Shown here: in pieces, positions 20,018 through 30,484 of the stretch
How positions within the stretch are numbered: position 1 is the first letter of the stretch
Layout of the letters: each line of letters starts with the position of its first letter
Assembly: GCF_937863485.1 (NCBI RefSeq)
Contig: NZ_CALMFY010000005.1
Coordinates: 1-64,000, forward strand
DNA length: 64,000 nt
Reading direction: 5' to 3'
Origin: an uncultured Nostoc sp.
GTDB lineage: Bacteria > Cyanobacteriota > Cyanobacteriia > Cyanobacteriales > Nostocaceae
Position numbers and translations under genes: made by a program
Notes under the pieces: model-generated
Told to the model about the DNA's origin: nothing
Seen by the model: the letters and a program-made list of their open reading frames with translations, nothing else
Databases searched by the model: none

Positions 20018-20461
20018 TTACTGAAACTTGACAGTTCTATATGTCTTGATATTTTGTCTATTTTGAGATTTAATATTATTATTTTGACTGAAATCAATAA
20101 ATTCCATTTCAGTATCAGGAAACTGCTTATCTATTTCTTCTGCTACCTCATTAACTTCTCTAGATAAGCTCTGGTTATACTCTTTTATTTCTTGATGAGT
20201 GAGATATTTATTACCAATACGATCAGCCTCGATAAATAATTCCTCAAGTGTTAATTCTTCAAGCTGGTAATTATCTATAAACTCCTCTATTTTCTGATAA
20301 AGGTTAATAACATTCTCCCAGCCAATATTCTTATAAAATTCTTCTTTTAGCCAAGTTTGATCTTTTTTATGAAGCTTAGTTCTATTCTTGGAGTTAGCAA
20401 GTTGAACAACCCGATAACTCATTCCTCTAAAATTCCTTTTTTTACTTTTTTGATTATTCAT
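20018..20461 (-). CDS. Hypothetical protein sharing an N-terminal motif of the adjacent HNH protein
   Basis: 147-aa ORF; LEELFIEADRIGNKYLTHQEIKEY vs LKELFELADKIGNKRYHRLTYQDFENY in the HNH protein. Confidence 0.6.
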   Translation of the reverse strand: MNNQKSKKRNFRGMSYRVVQLANSKNRTKLHKKDQTWLKEEFYKNIGWENVINLYQKIEEFIDNYQLEELTLEELFIEADRIGNKYLTHQEIKEYNQSLSREVNEVAEEIDKQFPDTEMEFIDFSQNNNIKSQNRQNIKTYRTVKFQ

Positions 20462-20473
20462 ATAGTCAGTACT

Positions 20474-21007
20474 TTATCCTAAAGTCCATTTAAAAAAAGT
20501 AATTACTGCTTTCCGAATTTCACTGTCTTCATATTGGAGAATTGTTTTAGTATTAATAGCTAATTTAAGTCTAATTTGATCCACTAAATTTTTTAGAGAT
20601 TTATTGTCTTTTTTGAGTTGTTCATTAACCTCGGTTAAATTTTTGTTTTGAGAATATATTGTCTTTAGTTCAACTGCTAAAATATTATTTCTCTGAAACA
20701 AGCTTTTAATTTCAGCTTCATATTTTTCTCTTTCCTGTTTTGGATACTTTTTAACTTGGTCAATTTTGGCAGCATATTCCTGCTCCTTCAACTCAATCTC
20801 TCTAGTTTTCTTCGTTACCAGACCTTTCTGGGCAGCTTGAAGACGCTGACGCTTAATTAGTTCAGAACCAGCAAAAGGCGAAATAGCCCTGCGAATGGTA
20901 ATCTCATCAGGATTGGCACTAAAGTCAATTACTTCCAAAGCACGCATAGCATCTGCTTTTGTCCATCCCTCACTTTCAAGTAGCTTAATAGAGTGTGACT
21001 TATTCAC
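20474..21007 (-). CDS. Hypothetical coiled-coil protein, first gene of HNH operon
   Basis: 177-aa ORF; small helical N-term followed by heptad-rich coiled coil. Confidence 0.6.
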   Translation of the reverse strand: MNKSHSIKLLESEGWTKADAMRALEVIDFSANPDEITIRRAISPFAGSELIKRQRLQAAQKGLVTKKTREIELKEQEYAAKIDQVKKYPKQEREKYEAEIKSLFQRNNILAVELKTIYSQNKNLTEVNEQLKKDNKSLKNLVDQIRLKLAINTKTILQYEDSEIRKAVITFFKWTLG

Positions 21008-21503
21008 GTTTGCTGAAGATAATTTATGTAATTTATATCACTATTATATCAGTACAATATCTCCATGCCAACAAGCCGGATTCAAGCATGACAGTAACTT
21101 TACTAAACTTATTGATGCCGGAGACTACTTAGGTTTTTGTTGTGGGTGATCGGGATTCGACGAACGCATTGCACTGCAATAGAGGTTTTCTCTCTCCAAA
21201 ACAAAGCAGTCTCATTATGTACAGTGCATAAGGTCTGTTGTTTAGATAATTTTTTATTGAAAATCCCTTGCTTACCTAGCTAAAAAAAGCTATCTCTGAA
21301 TGCAAGTTGGTGAATGCAAGTTGGTATCATTGTGCAAGACTACCCTAATCTGGTAGCGATCGAGTTACGATCTTGTCACACCCTTTTTTTGATTTGAGAA
21401 GTCCTATTCCAGAATTTTCTGGTTAAAATAGTATATCTGTTCTACTCAAACTCCCAGAGCAACACTCCTTAAAACCATATATTTAGAGGCATTAGAGGCA
21501 GGA

Positions 21504-22583
21504 ATGGCTATCAACACCGATACTTCTGGCAAGCAAAAAGCGCTGACTATGGTGCTCAACCAGATTGAGCGCAGCTTTGGTAAAGGAGCAATCATGCGGC
21601 TGGGCGATGCCACCCGGATGCGGGTGGAGACGATTTCCAGCGGAGCGCTCACCCTAGATTTAGCATTGGGTGGTGGTTTACCCAAGGGGCGGGTAATTGA
21701 AATTTATGGCCCCGAAAGTTCCGGGAAGACTACAGTGGCGCTACATGCACTCGCCGAAGTGCAAAGAAATGGCGGTATTGCTGCCTTTGTTGATGCTGAA
21801 CACGCCCTTGACCCTACATACGCTGCGGCATTGGGTGTAGATATTGACAATTTACTGATTTCCCAACCTGACACTGGCGAATCAGCTTTGGAAATTGTCG
21901 ATCAGCTTGTTCGCTCTGCTGCGGTTGATATTGTAGTCATTGACTCAGTAGCAGCACTGGTTCCCCGCGCTGAAATTGAAGGGGATATGGGTGATATTCA
22001 CGTTGGTCTGCAAGCGCGGTTGATGAGCCAAGCCCTACGTAAGATTACGGGTAATATTGGTAAATCTGGTTGTACAGTAATTTTCATTAACCAGTTGCGG
22101 CAAAAAATCGGTGTTACCTACGGTAGCCCAGAAACCACGACTGGAGGTAATGCATTGAAGTTTTACGCTTCGGTGCGCTTGGATATTCGCCGGATTCAAA
22201 CCTTGAAAAAAGGTACAGATGAATTTGGTAACCGCGTCAAAGTTAAAGTTGCTAAAAATAAAGTAGCTCCGCCCTTCAGAATAGCGGAATTTGACATTAT
22301 TTTTGGCAAAGGTATTTCTACCTTGGGTTGTATTGTAGACTTGGCAGAAGAAACTGGCGTGCTTGTCCGCAAAGGAGCTTGGTATAGTTACAACGGCGAT
22401 AATATCTCCCAAGGACGAGACAATGCCATTAAGTATCTAGAAGAAAAGCCTGAATTTGCTGAACAAATTAAGCAACTGGTGCGTGAAAAGCTAGATAAAG
22501 GCGCTGTTGTTTCTGCTAACTCTGTAGCTAAAGCTAGTGAAGGAGAGGAAGAGGAAGAAGTCGATTTAGAGCCAGAAGAATAA
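21504..22583 (+). CDS. recA: Recombinase RecA
   Basis: [56 protein letters not shown]. Confidence 0.98.
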   Translation: MAINTDTSGKQKALTMVLNQIERSFGKGAIMRLGDATRMRVETISSGALTLDLALGGGLPKGRVIEIYGPESSGKTTVALHALAEVQRNGGIAAFVDAEHALDPTYAAALGVDIDNLLISQPDTGESALEIVDQLVRSAAVDIVVIDSVAALVPRAEIEGDMGDIHVGLQARLMSQALRKITGNIGKSGCTVIFINQLRQKIGVTYGSPETTTGGNALKFYASVRLDIRRIQTLKKGTDEFGNRVKVKVAKNKVAPPFRIAEFDIIFGKGISTLGCIVDLAEETGVLVRKGAWYSYNGDNISQGRDNAIKYLEEKPEFAEQIKQLVREKLDKGAVVSANSVAKASEGEEEEEVDLEPEE

Positions 22584-22847
22584 CGAGTGGAGATTTATTA
22601 ATCTGCAACTGCTAATGGATAGTGCGTTATGAAGACAGCTAACGCACCTTTTCCAAGGTATTGATGAGTTACAACAAGCCTAAGGAAATGATTGCTACTA
22701 TATGACGAGCAATCATTTTTATGGCGTTTCTCGTTGGAATCAGGTAAAAGTAGGGGTGTACATCTGTATATTGATGTCAACTTAAACAAAAAGTCAGCAT
22801 AATATGTAATCTAGGTACATCTGGTTTGATGTTCTTAGATTCCACGC

Positions 22848-22944
22848 TTACAGCTATTTTCAGGTAAATAGACCACGCTCTACGGGCACAGCAATGCTGT
22901 GCCCCTACGACAGATGTGGTTCAAATATATGAAAACTGCTGTAA
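22848..22944. mobile_element. MITE-like element, TIR TTACAGCnnTTTTCA / TGAAAAnnGCTGTAA
   Basis: Terminal inverted repeat with central GGCACAGCaatGCTGTGCC palindrome; related copies at 62891 and (right end only) 47838. Confidence 0.75.
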
Positions 22945-22971
22945 GTTAACACCAATAACAGGTATGCCCCC

Positions 22972-24195
22972 CTACGAAGCATTTTGCAACTCAGCTGTGC
23001 GGACTGAAAGCTGCTGTGTCTGATTACCTCGTTGCACTTTCACCTGTAATATTTGACCAAGCCGACTGTCTTCCACAAAGTTCTGCAATTGTTCAGCACT
23101 GGTAATAGCTTTACCATCAACTTGAAGAATTACATCGCCGCGCCGGATACCCGCAGATGCGGCTGGAGAATTGGGGACAACTCGCATTACAAAAACACCA
23201 TTAACTTCTGGTATCTGAATAGGAGAGTTGGGATCGGTGTTATTTTCCTTGGCAAGATCGGGTGTTAAAGTTAGCATTTGCACACCTAGATAGGGATGAG
23301 CAACTTTGCCATCACGTTGCAGTTGGGCTGCGATCGCTTTGGCTTTATCGATGGGAATCGCAAACCCAATACCCATCGCGTCAGGACGAATGGCTGTGTT
23401 AATGCCAATCACTTCACCTTGGCCATTCAATAGTGGCCCTCCAGAGTTACCAGGGTTAATCGCGGCGTCTGTCTGAATAAAGTCCAACCGTTTATCACTA
23501 ATGCCGACTTGGGCACTGGAACGTTTCAGGGTACTGACAATTCCCAAGGTAACGGTGTTATCAAATCCCAAAGGATTACCAACTGCGATCGCCCAGTCTC
23601 CTACCTGTACATTATTAGAAGAACCCAAGGGTGCCACTGGTAAATCGTTACCAGCATTTATCTTGACTACTGCTAAATCTGTGACTTCATCAATGCCTTG
23701 AACTTTCCCTTCAAAGGTGCGGCCATCTTTGAGCCGGACTGTTACTTTATCAGCCTTATCGACCACATGAGCATTAGTCATAACTAACCCGCTCTTGTCA
23801 AGAATGAAACCTGAGCCTAAACCGCGCAACTGCTGCTCAGAAGGCATCTGTTGGGAGAAACCGTCACCAAAAAACCGACGGAAAAAGGGGTCTTCAAAAG
23901 ATGGATCAACGCGACGAGTAATTGTGCGCTCAGTATCAATCCGAACAACTGCTGTGCCCACACGATTCACTGCTGCTGTGACAAAGCTAGTGCTACTGAT
24001 CGCAGCAGTGGTTGGTGATTGCCGTTGGGCAATCACTTTTGAAGTATCTCCAGCAGTCATAGGGGGTGCTGGTTCGGCTTGGGAGGGCAACACTTGCAGG
24101 GTGCTAACAGTTAGCACAACTCCTAGCGCGATCGCTAACACATGAGAACTGAGTTGACGTAAAGACCGGAATAATTTGGGAATTCGCATAATCAC
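22972..24195 (-). CDS. HtrA/Deg-family trypsin-like serine protease with PDZ domain
   Basis: [76 protein letters not shown]. Confidence 0.95.
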   Translation of the reverse strand: MIMRIPKLFRSLRQLSSHVLAIALGVVLTVSTLQVLPSQAEPAPPMTAGDTSKVIAQRQSPTTAAISSTSFVTAAVNRVGTAVVRIDTERTITRRVDPSFEDPFFRRFFGDGFSQQMPSEQQLRGLGSGFILDKSGLVMTNAHVVDKADKVTVRLKDGRTFEGKVQGIDEVTDLAVVKINAGNDLPVAPLGSSNNVQVGDWAIAVGNPLGFDNTVTLGIVSTLKRSSAQVGISDKRLDFIQTDAAINPGNSGGPLLNGQGEVIGINTAIRPDAMGIGFAIPIDKAKAIAAQLQRDGKVAHPYLGVQMLTLTPDLAKENNTDPNSPIQIPEVNGVFVMRVVPNSPAASAGIRRGDVILQVDGKAITSAEQLQNFVEDSRLGQILQVKVQRGNQTQQLSVRTAELQNAS

Positions 24196-24519
24196 AACCT
24201 AATTTATTAAGCCTAATTGTTGCTTAGTCGTGACAAATCTATTTACAGTTATTTTTACTTCAGGTTTCGCCTGCTTTTCCCAATACTGGGGTTAAGGCAT
24301 TTTGCGAACTACCTTTAATCAACTTAATGGAAAATTTAACCCAAAAGCTATTATGGACATTTACACTTTACAAGTTCGGTTTTTACCCATGAATAAAACT
24401 TTTGGATTCCTAATAAGATTAGACTTTTCAAGGTAGTCACACTGATGAAAAACGGACAGGGGATAGCCATGCTCACTTTTGGTTCAAAACTTTGTCAGAT
24501 GATGACTCTGGACGATAAA

Positions 24520-25842
24520 CTAACTTTTGGATAATATTTCATTTCGACTGGTTGCACCTAGCTGGGGTAAAGAGTTGATAACTGAGTGGGGAGTGAGGGC
24601 AGCAGGAACGGCCAAAGGTAGTTGTAATTGTTTTACAACACTTTGCAAGAGTTGGTCTTGTCCAGTCCGGAAACCCCCGACATTTGTCCCCCGGTTGATA
24701 ATCGCAAACCAAACCAAACCGCGATCGCGTGTGGGCATCACTCCTGCTAAAGCGCTAACATCGCGGAGAGTGCCAGTTTTGATCACAGTAGCAAGGGGAA
24801 TGTGTCTGGTGTGTAGTGTACCTCGGTGATCAAACCCAGACATGGGGAACAAGTCAGCCAGATTCAGCTGATGGGCAGATGCCTCAACTTGAATAGCCAT
24901 CAGCATGGCACAGACAGCCCTGGGGGAAATGCGATTTTGCGGGCCCAGTCCTGAACCATTGATTAACTGAATTTCCACTTGTGGCACCCTAGCAAGGCTA
25001 GCAGCAGTGGATTGGACTACAGTTGCTCCTCCCAGTGAGTCTGCCAGCATCTGTGCCATATCGTTGTTACTATAAACGTTCATCTCCTTAAGCAGTTGCT
25101 TCAAGGGCAATGAGCGATGACGCATTAACAAAGTTTGTTGAGGGTTTGGTTGCGCCTCAACTTTCACCCCACCTGCAATCACAACTTGAGGCTTGGGCGT
25201 TCCCTTGGGCATAATTGAGTACCTGAAAATAGCGGGGCGGCCCCAAGTCGCACGATTTAGTATTTGCTTGAGCATGAGACCTGCTAGCATCGGCTGACGT
25301 TGGAAATTCATGGCAAAATTGCCAGTAATGATCAAATTTCCCTTTACCTGCTTGATGCCCATTTTATTGAGAGTATTACCAAGTGCGATCGCTTCTTCCC
25401 AAACAAACATCGGATCGCCACGGCCTGTAATCACCAAATCGCCCTGCACAACCCCATTTACCACTGGGCCAGTCACACTCACCAAAGTATCAAATTGGTA
25501 ATCTGGCCCCCAAGTTTTCAAAGCAACTAGTGAAGTGGCAATTTTGGTTAAAGAGGCAGCCGGCAGAGGTGTTGTACCTTGGTGATTTGCCATCAGCATC
25601 GGCCCCGACTGCATCCAAATTCCCTGACTCTCAGCCAGATTTGGCGCCACCACTTTTGATGTTATGAGCTTTTTCAGATATTCCTGCACCGTCGTAGCCC
25701 CAGATGGATTGGGATCAGGGGCAAGAACCAAGCCAGGGCTACTTTGCCAAGTCAATGCATCTAAGGCATCTAGAGGCTTGATTTGTACCCCGGCCATTTC
25801 CAGCCAGAGCGACACCAAACCTGAACCCAATAATTCCAGCAT
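24520..25842 (-). CDS. D-alanyl-D-alanine carboxypeptidase (PBP4/DacB family)
   Basis: LPAASLTKIATSLVALKTWG (SxxK), YSNNDMAQMLADSLGG (SxN-like), VIKTGTLRDVSALAG (KTG). Confidence 0.88.
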   Translation of the reverse strand: MLELLGSGLVSLWLEMAGVQIKPLDALDALTWQSSPGLVLAPDPNPSGATTVQEYLKKLITSKVVAPNLAESQGIWMQSGPMLMANHQGTTPLPAASLTKIATSLVALKTWGPDYQFDTLVSVTGPVVNGVVQGDLVITGRGDPMFVWEEAIALGNTLNKMGIKQVKGNLIITGNFAMNFQRQPMLAGLMLKQILNRATWGRPAIFRYSIMPKGTPKPQVVIAGGVKVEAQPNPQQTLLMRHRSLPLKQLLKEMNVYSNNDMAQMLADSLGGATVVQSTAASLARVPQVEIQLINGSGLGPQNRISPRAVCAMLMAIQVEASAHQLNLADLFPMSGFDHRGTLHTRHIPLATVIKTGTLRDVSALAGVMPTRDRGLVWFAIINRGTNVGGFRTGQDQLLQSVVKQLQLPLAVPAALTPHSVINSLPQLGATSRNEILSKS

Positions 25843-26156
25843 CTTTTATTCCTCTATTAGGATTTGATATATTGTTTCCTGTGCTAATATACAAGCTTTT
25901 TTACCAGAATCAGTCTTGAGTCATAATAACTGGTGTTTTTCTCATCTGTTAAGTGGGGTGAATCATATTGTTTTCCTGGCTGCTTTGACAATGCCAAAAT
26001 GCCCATTGCTGATGAAGATAGCCGCATGAGTAATTGAACTACACCACTTTCTCCTCCCTATTCCCCATTTCCCGGCTCAGTCGTAGTGTAAATAGCTGAG
26101 AAATGCTCTATACAGACATTTTTGATATGTGGAGAGACTACTACCGCAAGGCGGAA

Positions 26157-26187
26157 GTCAAAAGTCAAAAGTCAAAAGTCAAAAGAA
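26157..26187. repeat. (GTCAAAA)n STRR
   Basis: gtcaaaagtcaaaagtcaaaagtcaaaag. Confidence 0.85.
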
Positions 26188-26327
26188 ATACAGCGTAAAC
26201 GTTTCGTTGATTTGAAATGGGTTGTTTATTTCCGCCGCGCTGTACTACGCCGTTAGCCTGATTCAGGAACTGGCGATGTCTACGACGGGCTATTGGGCGT
26301 CGCAATTCTATAATCTTGAAACAATAA

Positions 26328-26372
26328 AAAGGGAAGGGATTCAAAAAAATTATTTCCTTTACCCTTCCCTTT
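26328..26372 (-). terminator. Inverted repeat AAAGGGAAGGG/CCCTTCCCTTT downstream of LOG-family gene
   Basis: 11-bp perfect stem immediately 3' of the minus-strand gene stop. Confidence 0.6.
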
Positions 26373-26380
26373 ATTAATAC

Positions 26381-27451
26381 CTACTTTCTTTCTGGATGTG
26401 CTGCATCCTCTGGTGAAGGAGTACCCATCTGGTTAATTGTGGCAATCATCTGATACAAGCGCCCCAAGTCGCGTTGATTGAAGTACAAAATGAGCCGGGG
26501 TAGTCCAACAGTTTCATCTTGTGCTTCTTGAGGTAATGCTTGACTTTTTTCAATCCGTCCTTGAACAATAATCTGGCTAAAATTAGCATTGAGTTGCTCT
26601 ACCTGAGTGTCTGATATATCTGTCTTGAGGCGGATGACTAATTTATTGCCAACATATCGACAGGAGTGATAAACCTGGTAAAAACGAGTAATCACATCAC
26701 AAGCCACATCTAAGTCGTCTGTCACCGTGTAAAGGCTGGGGTCTTCAGGACTGACAAGACCATTTTGTACTAGTTGCTTATCAATATATTCGCTCCAAGA
26801 CCACCAGTAATCGCCACCAGGGCGATCAATTAAAACTAGAGGTACTGGGCCAAATTTACCATTTTGGGTTAATGTCATGCATTCAAAAGCTTCATCTTGA
26901 GTGCCAAAGCCTCCAGGAAACAAGGCTATAGCATCACTTTCTTTGAGGAGAAACAGCTTGCGGGTAAAGAAATATTTGAAGTTAATTAGCTTAGGATCGC
27001 CTTCTATAAACGGGTTCGCTAGCTGTTCAAAAGGTAACTGAATGTTTAACCCAAAAGAATTTTCTCGCCCAGCACCTTCGTGACCCGCCTGCATAATCCC
27101 ACCGCCACCGCCTGTCATCACCATAAATCCTAATTGAGAAACAGCACGAGCAAACTTAAGGGCCATTTGGTACTCTGGCGTATCTTGCGCTAGACGAGCA
27201 GAACCGAAGACGGTGATTTTGCGAACGTGTCGATAATTATAAAAAAGCTGGAAACCACGCTCCATATCTGTTAAAGCGGCGGACAATATTTTCCAATCGA
27301 GACGCTCAATTTCGGTATCAGCTAGACGAACAATAGTAGCAAGTGCTTGCTGAATAAGTTGCCGATTTTTTAATGTCGGTAAACGAGCGATCAATTCAGC
27401 GATATCCGCCTGTAAAGACTCTGATGTGTCAAACGACGCAGATGAGGTCAT
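26381..27451 (-). CDS. LOG-family (TIGR00730-type) protein
   Basis: TVFGSARL, MVMTGGGGGIMQAGHEGA, ALFPGGFGTQDEAFECMTL. Confidence 0.9.
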   Translation of the reverse strand: MTSSASFDTSESLQADIAELIARLPTLKNRQLIQQALATIVRLADTEIERLDWKILSAALTDMERGFQLFYNYRHVRKITVFGSARLAQDTPEYQMALKFARAVSQLGFMVMTGGGGGIMQAGHEGAGRENSFGLNIQLPFEQLANPFIEGDPKLINFKYFFTRKLFLLKESDAIALFPGGFGTQDEAFECMTLTQNGKFGPVPLVLIDRPGGDYWWSWSEYIDKQLVQNGLVSPEDPSLYTVTDDLDVACDVITRFYQVYHSCRYVGNKLVIRLKTDISDTQVEQLNANFSQIIVQGRIEKSQALPQEAQDETVGLPRLILYFNQRDLGRLYQMIATINQMGTPSPEDAAHPERK

Positions 27452-27605
27452 GAGAACTGCTGCAACAATGGCATTATATTTTACGTGAACTACTCACACT
27501 CTCGCAAGCGGGAATAAGCCCTCTGATGTACAGTTAACACACTCACAACTGGCTTTGAGGTAGTATTGCTCATTACTCAAGCCCAGATGCCCATCTTTTG
27601 AGATT

Positions 27606-27690
27606 GGAAGTAGGAAGTTGGTGTTCGGAACTCGGAAGTTGGTGTTCAGAACTCAGAAGTTGGTGTTCGGAACTCGGAAGATGATGTTCA
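27606..27690. repeat. 21-bp tandem array, block 1 (about 4 units; GGAACTCGGAAGTTGGTGTTC)
   Basis: ggaagttggtgttcggaactcggaagttggtgttcagaactcagaagttggtgtt... Confidence 0.9.
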
Positions 27691-27704
27691 CCGTGAGTTC
27701 GACG

Positions 27705-27793
27705 AACCTCTCCCTGTCTTGAACTTTAGTTCAAGTCTGTCCCTCTCCGACTCGGAGAGGGACGGTTTTGCGTAGTAAAACCAGGGAGAGGTT
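27705..27793. repeat. Cloverleaf-like structured repeat, copy 1
   Basis: Outer stem AACCTCTCCCTG/CAGGGAGAGGTT enclosing hairpins CTTGAAC-TTTA-GTTCAAG, GTCCCTCTCC-GACTC-GGAGAGGGAC and GTTTT-GCGTAGT-AAAAC; second copy at 46026. Confidence 0.8.
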
Positions 27794-27922
27794 TTTTCTT
27801 TCATTGAGTTAATTAGGCGGACACTATATGAGCCGTCGAATTCACGTTCAATTACAGTTATATAGTGATTCTCCCCTGCTCCTTTGCTCCCACCTCTTCT
27901 CAACTCAGCCCTAACTGTTGCT

Positions 27923-30061
27923 TTAAGGCTTCTGGCACATTCCTCGTTTAAATAACTGCTCCCAAGGGAAATCTTGATTTTCAGTCAGCAACCCCATCAA
28001 GTATTCCACAATTTCTGGTGTGAGTTTACCAAAACCCAGCAAATCATAAATTTCCCAATTCATTTGGGCTTCGGCAGTAACTAGTTGTCTTCCGTCTTCT
28101 GCTTCGTAGTATTGTGTCCAAGCTTTCAGGCGTGCTTTCAGGCGTTCAGCAAAGAGAAATTCGCCAAAACTCTTATGAAAAAACTCAACTCCACCCTCTT
28201 GTTTATCAGCAGGACGAATGTAAAAAGCAGCTAAAGCTGTTTTGAGAGCTTCGTTACCTAATTTTTCTTTAGCTTTTTCAATAAAGATTTTTGCTGTTTC
28301 ATCATCTTGTAAACGTGCCTCTAACATTGACATTGAAGCAAATTCTCCTCCCGACTGCACAACACAAACAGCCGCTTCTGTGAGAATACGTTTTAAATCT
28401 TCGGGTTTTTGTTGGGTTAACTCAATATTTAAATTAGTCCCATCTGTTTGAGAACGCTGTTTTGTCAGTACCCAGTTTAAAGCCTCCTGGTAAATTACAA
28501 TTTTGGCTGTGCTATGGCTTGCTTGCTCTAATTTATAAATTGCCAATTTCCCATCTCGATACATTGCCGCTAACAAATAAAGTAAGAGCGGCTCTTGGGC
28601 TAATTTTTTCACCTCAGATGGACATTTATCACTTTGTAAAAACTGCCCAAAGGCTGCGGTTTTTCCTTTATTAGCTGGTAATTCTTCCCACTTATCTAAC
28701 CATTTTTGTTGGAGTTGTCCCTCCATTTCGACAATTTCCATCCGCTCTAAATTGCGGGGCAAGTAAGGGATACCTTGTAAAGACATCGACCTACCAGTAA
28801 TTAACACCCGATGTCCCATTTCACGGTAATTTTTGCATTCATCCTGAAATCCAGAGACTTGTTTGATAAATGCTTCTAGATTGACGTCGGTTCTAGCCTC
28901 AATATGCAATTCATCAAACCCATCAAGGATAAACAAGAAACGGGTGTTTTTATTCGTCAACCAGTTTTTATCGTTTTGAATAAAGCTAATTTTCAGTTCT
29001 GCTTCTAAAGTATTTTCTAAACGTGATTCAAAAGAGTCAAGATCCCGTAATCGAATCAAAATTGGTGTCCAAATGGGATGCAAATGCTGCCGCACCCAAT
29101 CAGAAAACATGCGACAGAAGACACTTTTACCCCTTCCTGGGCCTCCTTGAACAAACATCACTTGTTCTAGATTATTTGGATTGAGGAGAATTTCCTTAGC
29201 CCATGTTTCTAAATCTAAGGAGTCTGGTTTTTTATCTATCTTCCCATTGTTATCTACAGGTTTGGCTTTTAAAGGTACGTAAATATCTTTAAATGAGAAA
29301 CTTTCGTCAAAAACTAAGTCTAAAGGCTTGCTAGCAATATGAGTTTTTAGGTATTCATCAATGCTAGAGAACTTTTGCTGTTCTTTCTGCCACTCTCCAA
29401 AGGAAGGTTGAATTATATTTTTGATGGCATCGCCTGACTCTATCCAGGCTTTAATGATATAGCGGTGAGTATTCCAAGCTACTCGTTGCGTCAAAATATG
29501 AGCATCAGCATTGGGGATGTTTGTTGCTGCTAACCGCGCCAAGAATACTTGATTAAATGCTTTCGCTAATTCTGATTCGTGGAAACAGGCTACAGCATTG
29601 CTGGCACTTTGATAATCTAATTCAATATCATTGAGTTTTTCTAGTTGTTTGGTTAGTGCTTTATTAATATTGGGGTCAGCATCCCAGTTAATAGATGGGT
29701 ATAAGGATAAAATTTCTTTGACACTTTCCAAATAAGCAGCTTGAGTAACTATAAATACATAGTCTTCTAGAGAAGGATCTTGCTTAGTTATGTCGCGGGA
29801 AAACTTCAGCAAGGCTATTCCAAGTGGCACGAATGGCAAACCCGCACCCACTACCTGCGCTAAGGGTGAACACAACACATCTAGCAGTGAAGATGAATTT
29901 TGTAACAGAGGTTTCAAGAGTTCTACCTTGTCACTTTGTTCTTGAAAGGTTTTTGCGGCTTCTAAAACTGCTTTACCAGTCTCAACTGTGGTGTTCAGAC
30001 TCTCTCCTACTGAAAAGGATTGCCGAAACTTCTGCCAGGTTTGCGATAAACGCTTGTTCAT
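27923..30061 (-). CDS. NACHT-family STAND NTPase, probably 3'-truncated relative to ancestor
   Basis: GGPGRGKSVFCRMFSDW (Walker A), TRFLFILDGFDELH (Walker B/NACHT), VLITGRSMSLQGIP; C-term IYDLLGFGKLTPEIVEYLMGLL matches pentapeptide protein at 32067-33935. Confidence 0.9.
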   Translation of the reverse strand: MNKRLSQTWQKFRQSFSVGESLNTTVETGKAVLEAAKTFQEQSDKVELLKPLLQNSSSLLDVLCSPLAQVVGAGLPFVPLGIALLKFSRDITKQDPSLEDYVFIVTQAAYLESVKEILSLYPSINWDADPNINKALTKQLEKLNDIELDYQSASNAVACFHESELAKAFNQVFLARLAATNIPNADAHILTQRVAWNTHRYIIKAWIESGDAIKNIIQPSFGEWQKEQQKFSSIDEYLKTHIASKPLDLVFDESFSFKDIYVPLKAKPVDNNGKIDKKPDSLDLETWAKEILLNPNNLEQVMFVQGGPGRGKSVFCRMFSDWVRQHLHPIWTPILIRLRDLDSFESRLENTLEAELKISFIQNDKNWLTNKNTRFLFILDGFDELHIEARTDVNLEAFIKQVSGFQDECKNYREMGHRVLITGRSMSLQGIPYLPRNLERMEIVEMEGQLQQKWLDKWEELPANKGKTAAFGQFLQSDKCPSEVKKLAQEPLLLYLLAAMYRDGKLAIYKLEQASHSTAKIVIYQEALNWVLTKQRSQTDGTNLNIELTQQKPEDLKRILTEAAVCVVQSGGEFASMSMLEARLQDDETAKIFIEKAKEKLGNEALKTALAAFYIRPADKQEGGVEFFHKSFGEFLFAERLKARLKAWTQYYEAEDGRQLVTAEAQMNWEIYDLLGFGKLTPEIVEYLMGLLTENQDFPWEQLFKRGMCQKP

Positions 30062-30142
30062 TCGCTGGGACTCGTCTAATTACTGGTTATTTAGAGTTTA
30101 GTGTAAAATTTGGGGTTGATGGGTGTAGGAAGAATGACGAAC

Positions 30143-30235
30143 CGCAGAGGCGCAGAGGACACGGAGGAAGAGAAGAGGCGATCGCATCGAGTTAGTAATT
30201 AGACGTTTGCTGTTTCTGAGTTGATCATTCAAGCT
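30143..30235. repeat. ~93-bp repeat adjoining 21-bp array, copy A
   Basis: cgcagaggcgcagagg...gaagagaagaggcgatcgcatcg...tttctgagttgatcattcaagct, near-identical to 31776-31868. Confidence 0.85.
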
Positions 30236-30256
30236 AATATGCTCGTCTTTTGAGAT

Positions 30257-30464
30257 TGAAACTCGGAAGATGGTGTTGGGAACTCCGAAGGTGGTGTTGG
30301 GAACTCGGAAGATGGTGTTGGGAACTCGGAAGGTGGTGTTGGGAACTCGGAAGTTGGTGTTGGGAACTCGGAAGTTGGTGTTGGGAACTCGGAAGGTGGT
30401 GTTCGGAACTTGAAAGATGGTGTTCAGAACTCGGAAGTTGATGTTCGGAACTTGAAAGTTTGAT
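30257..30464. repeat. 21-bp tandem array, block 2 (about 9.5 units)
   Basis: ggaactcggaag[atg]tggtgttg iterated with strict 21-bp period. Confidence 0.95.
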
Positions 30465-30484
30465 TTGTAGTTGCTGTATGTACG

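Noticed and set aside
21008-21503. LexA-type SOS box upstream of recA
   Set aside because: Scanned for RGTAC-N4-GTWC-like sites and saw only isolated GTAC half-sites; not enough to call.
27688-27903. 71-aa minus-strand ORF after the NACHT gene
   Set aside because: Runs through the cloverleaf repeat; more likely an accidental open frame, although its ENHYITVIEREFDGSYSVRLIN part was not identified.
30257-30464. CRISPR-like array
   Set aside because: Units are contiguous with a 21-bp period and no variable spacers; no cas genes in the window.
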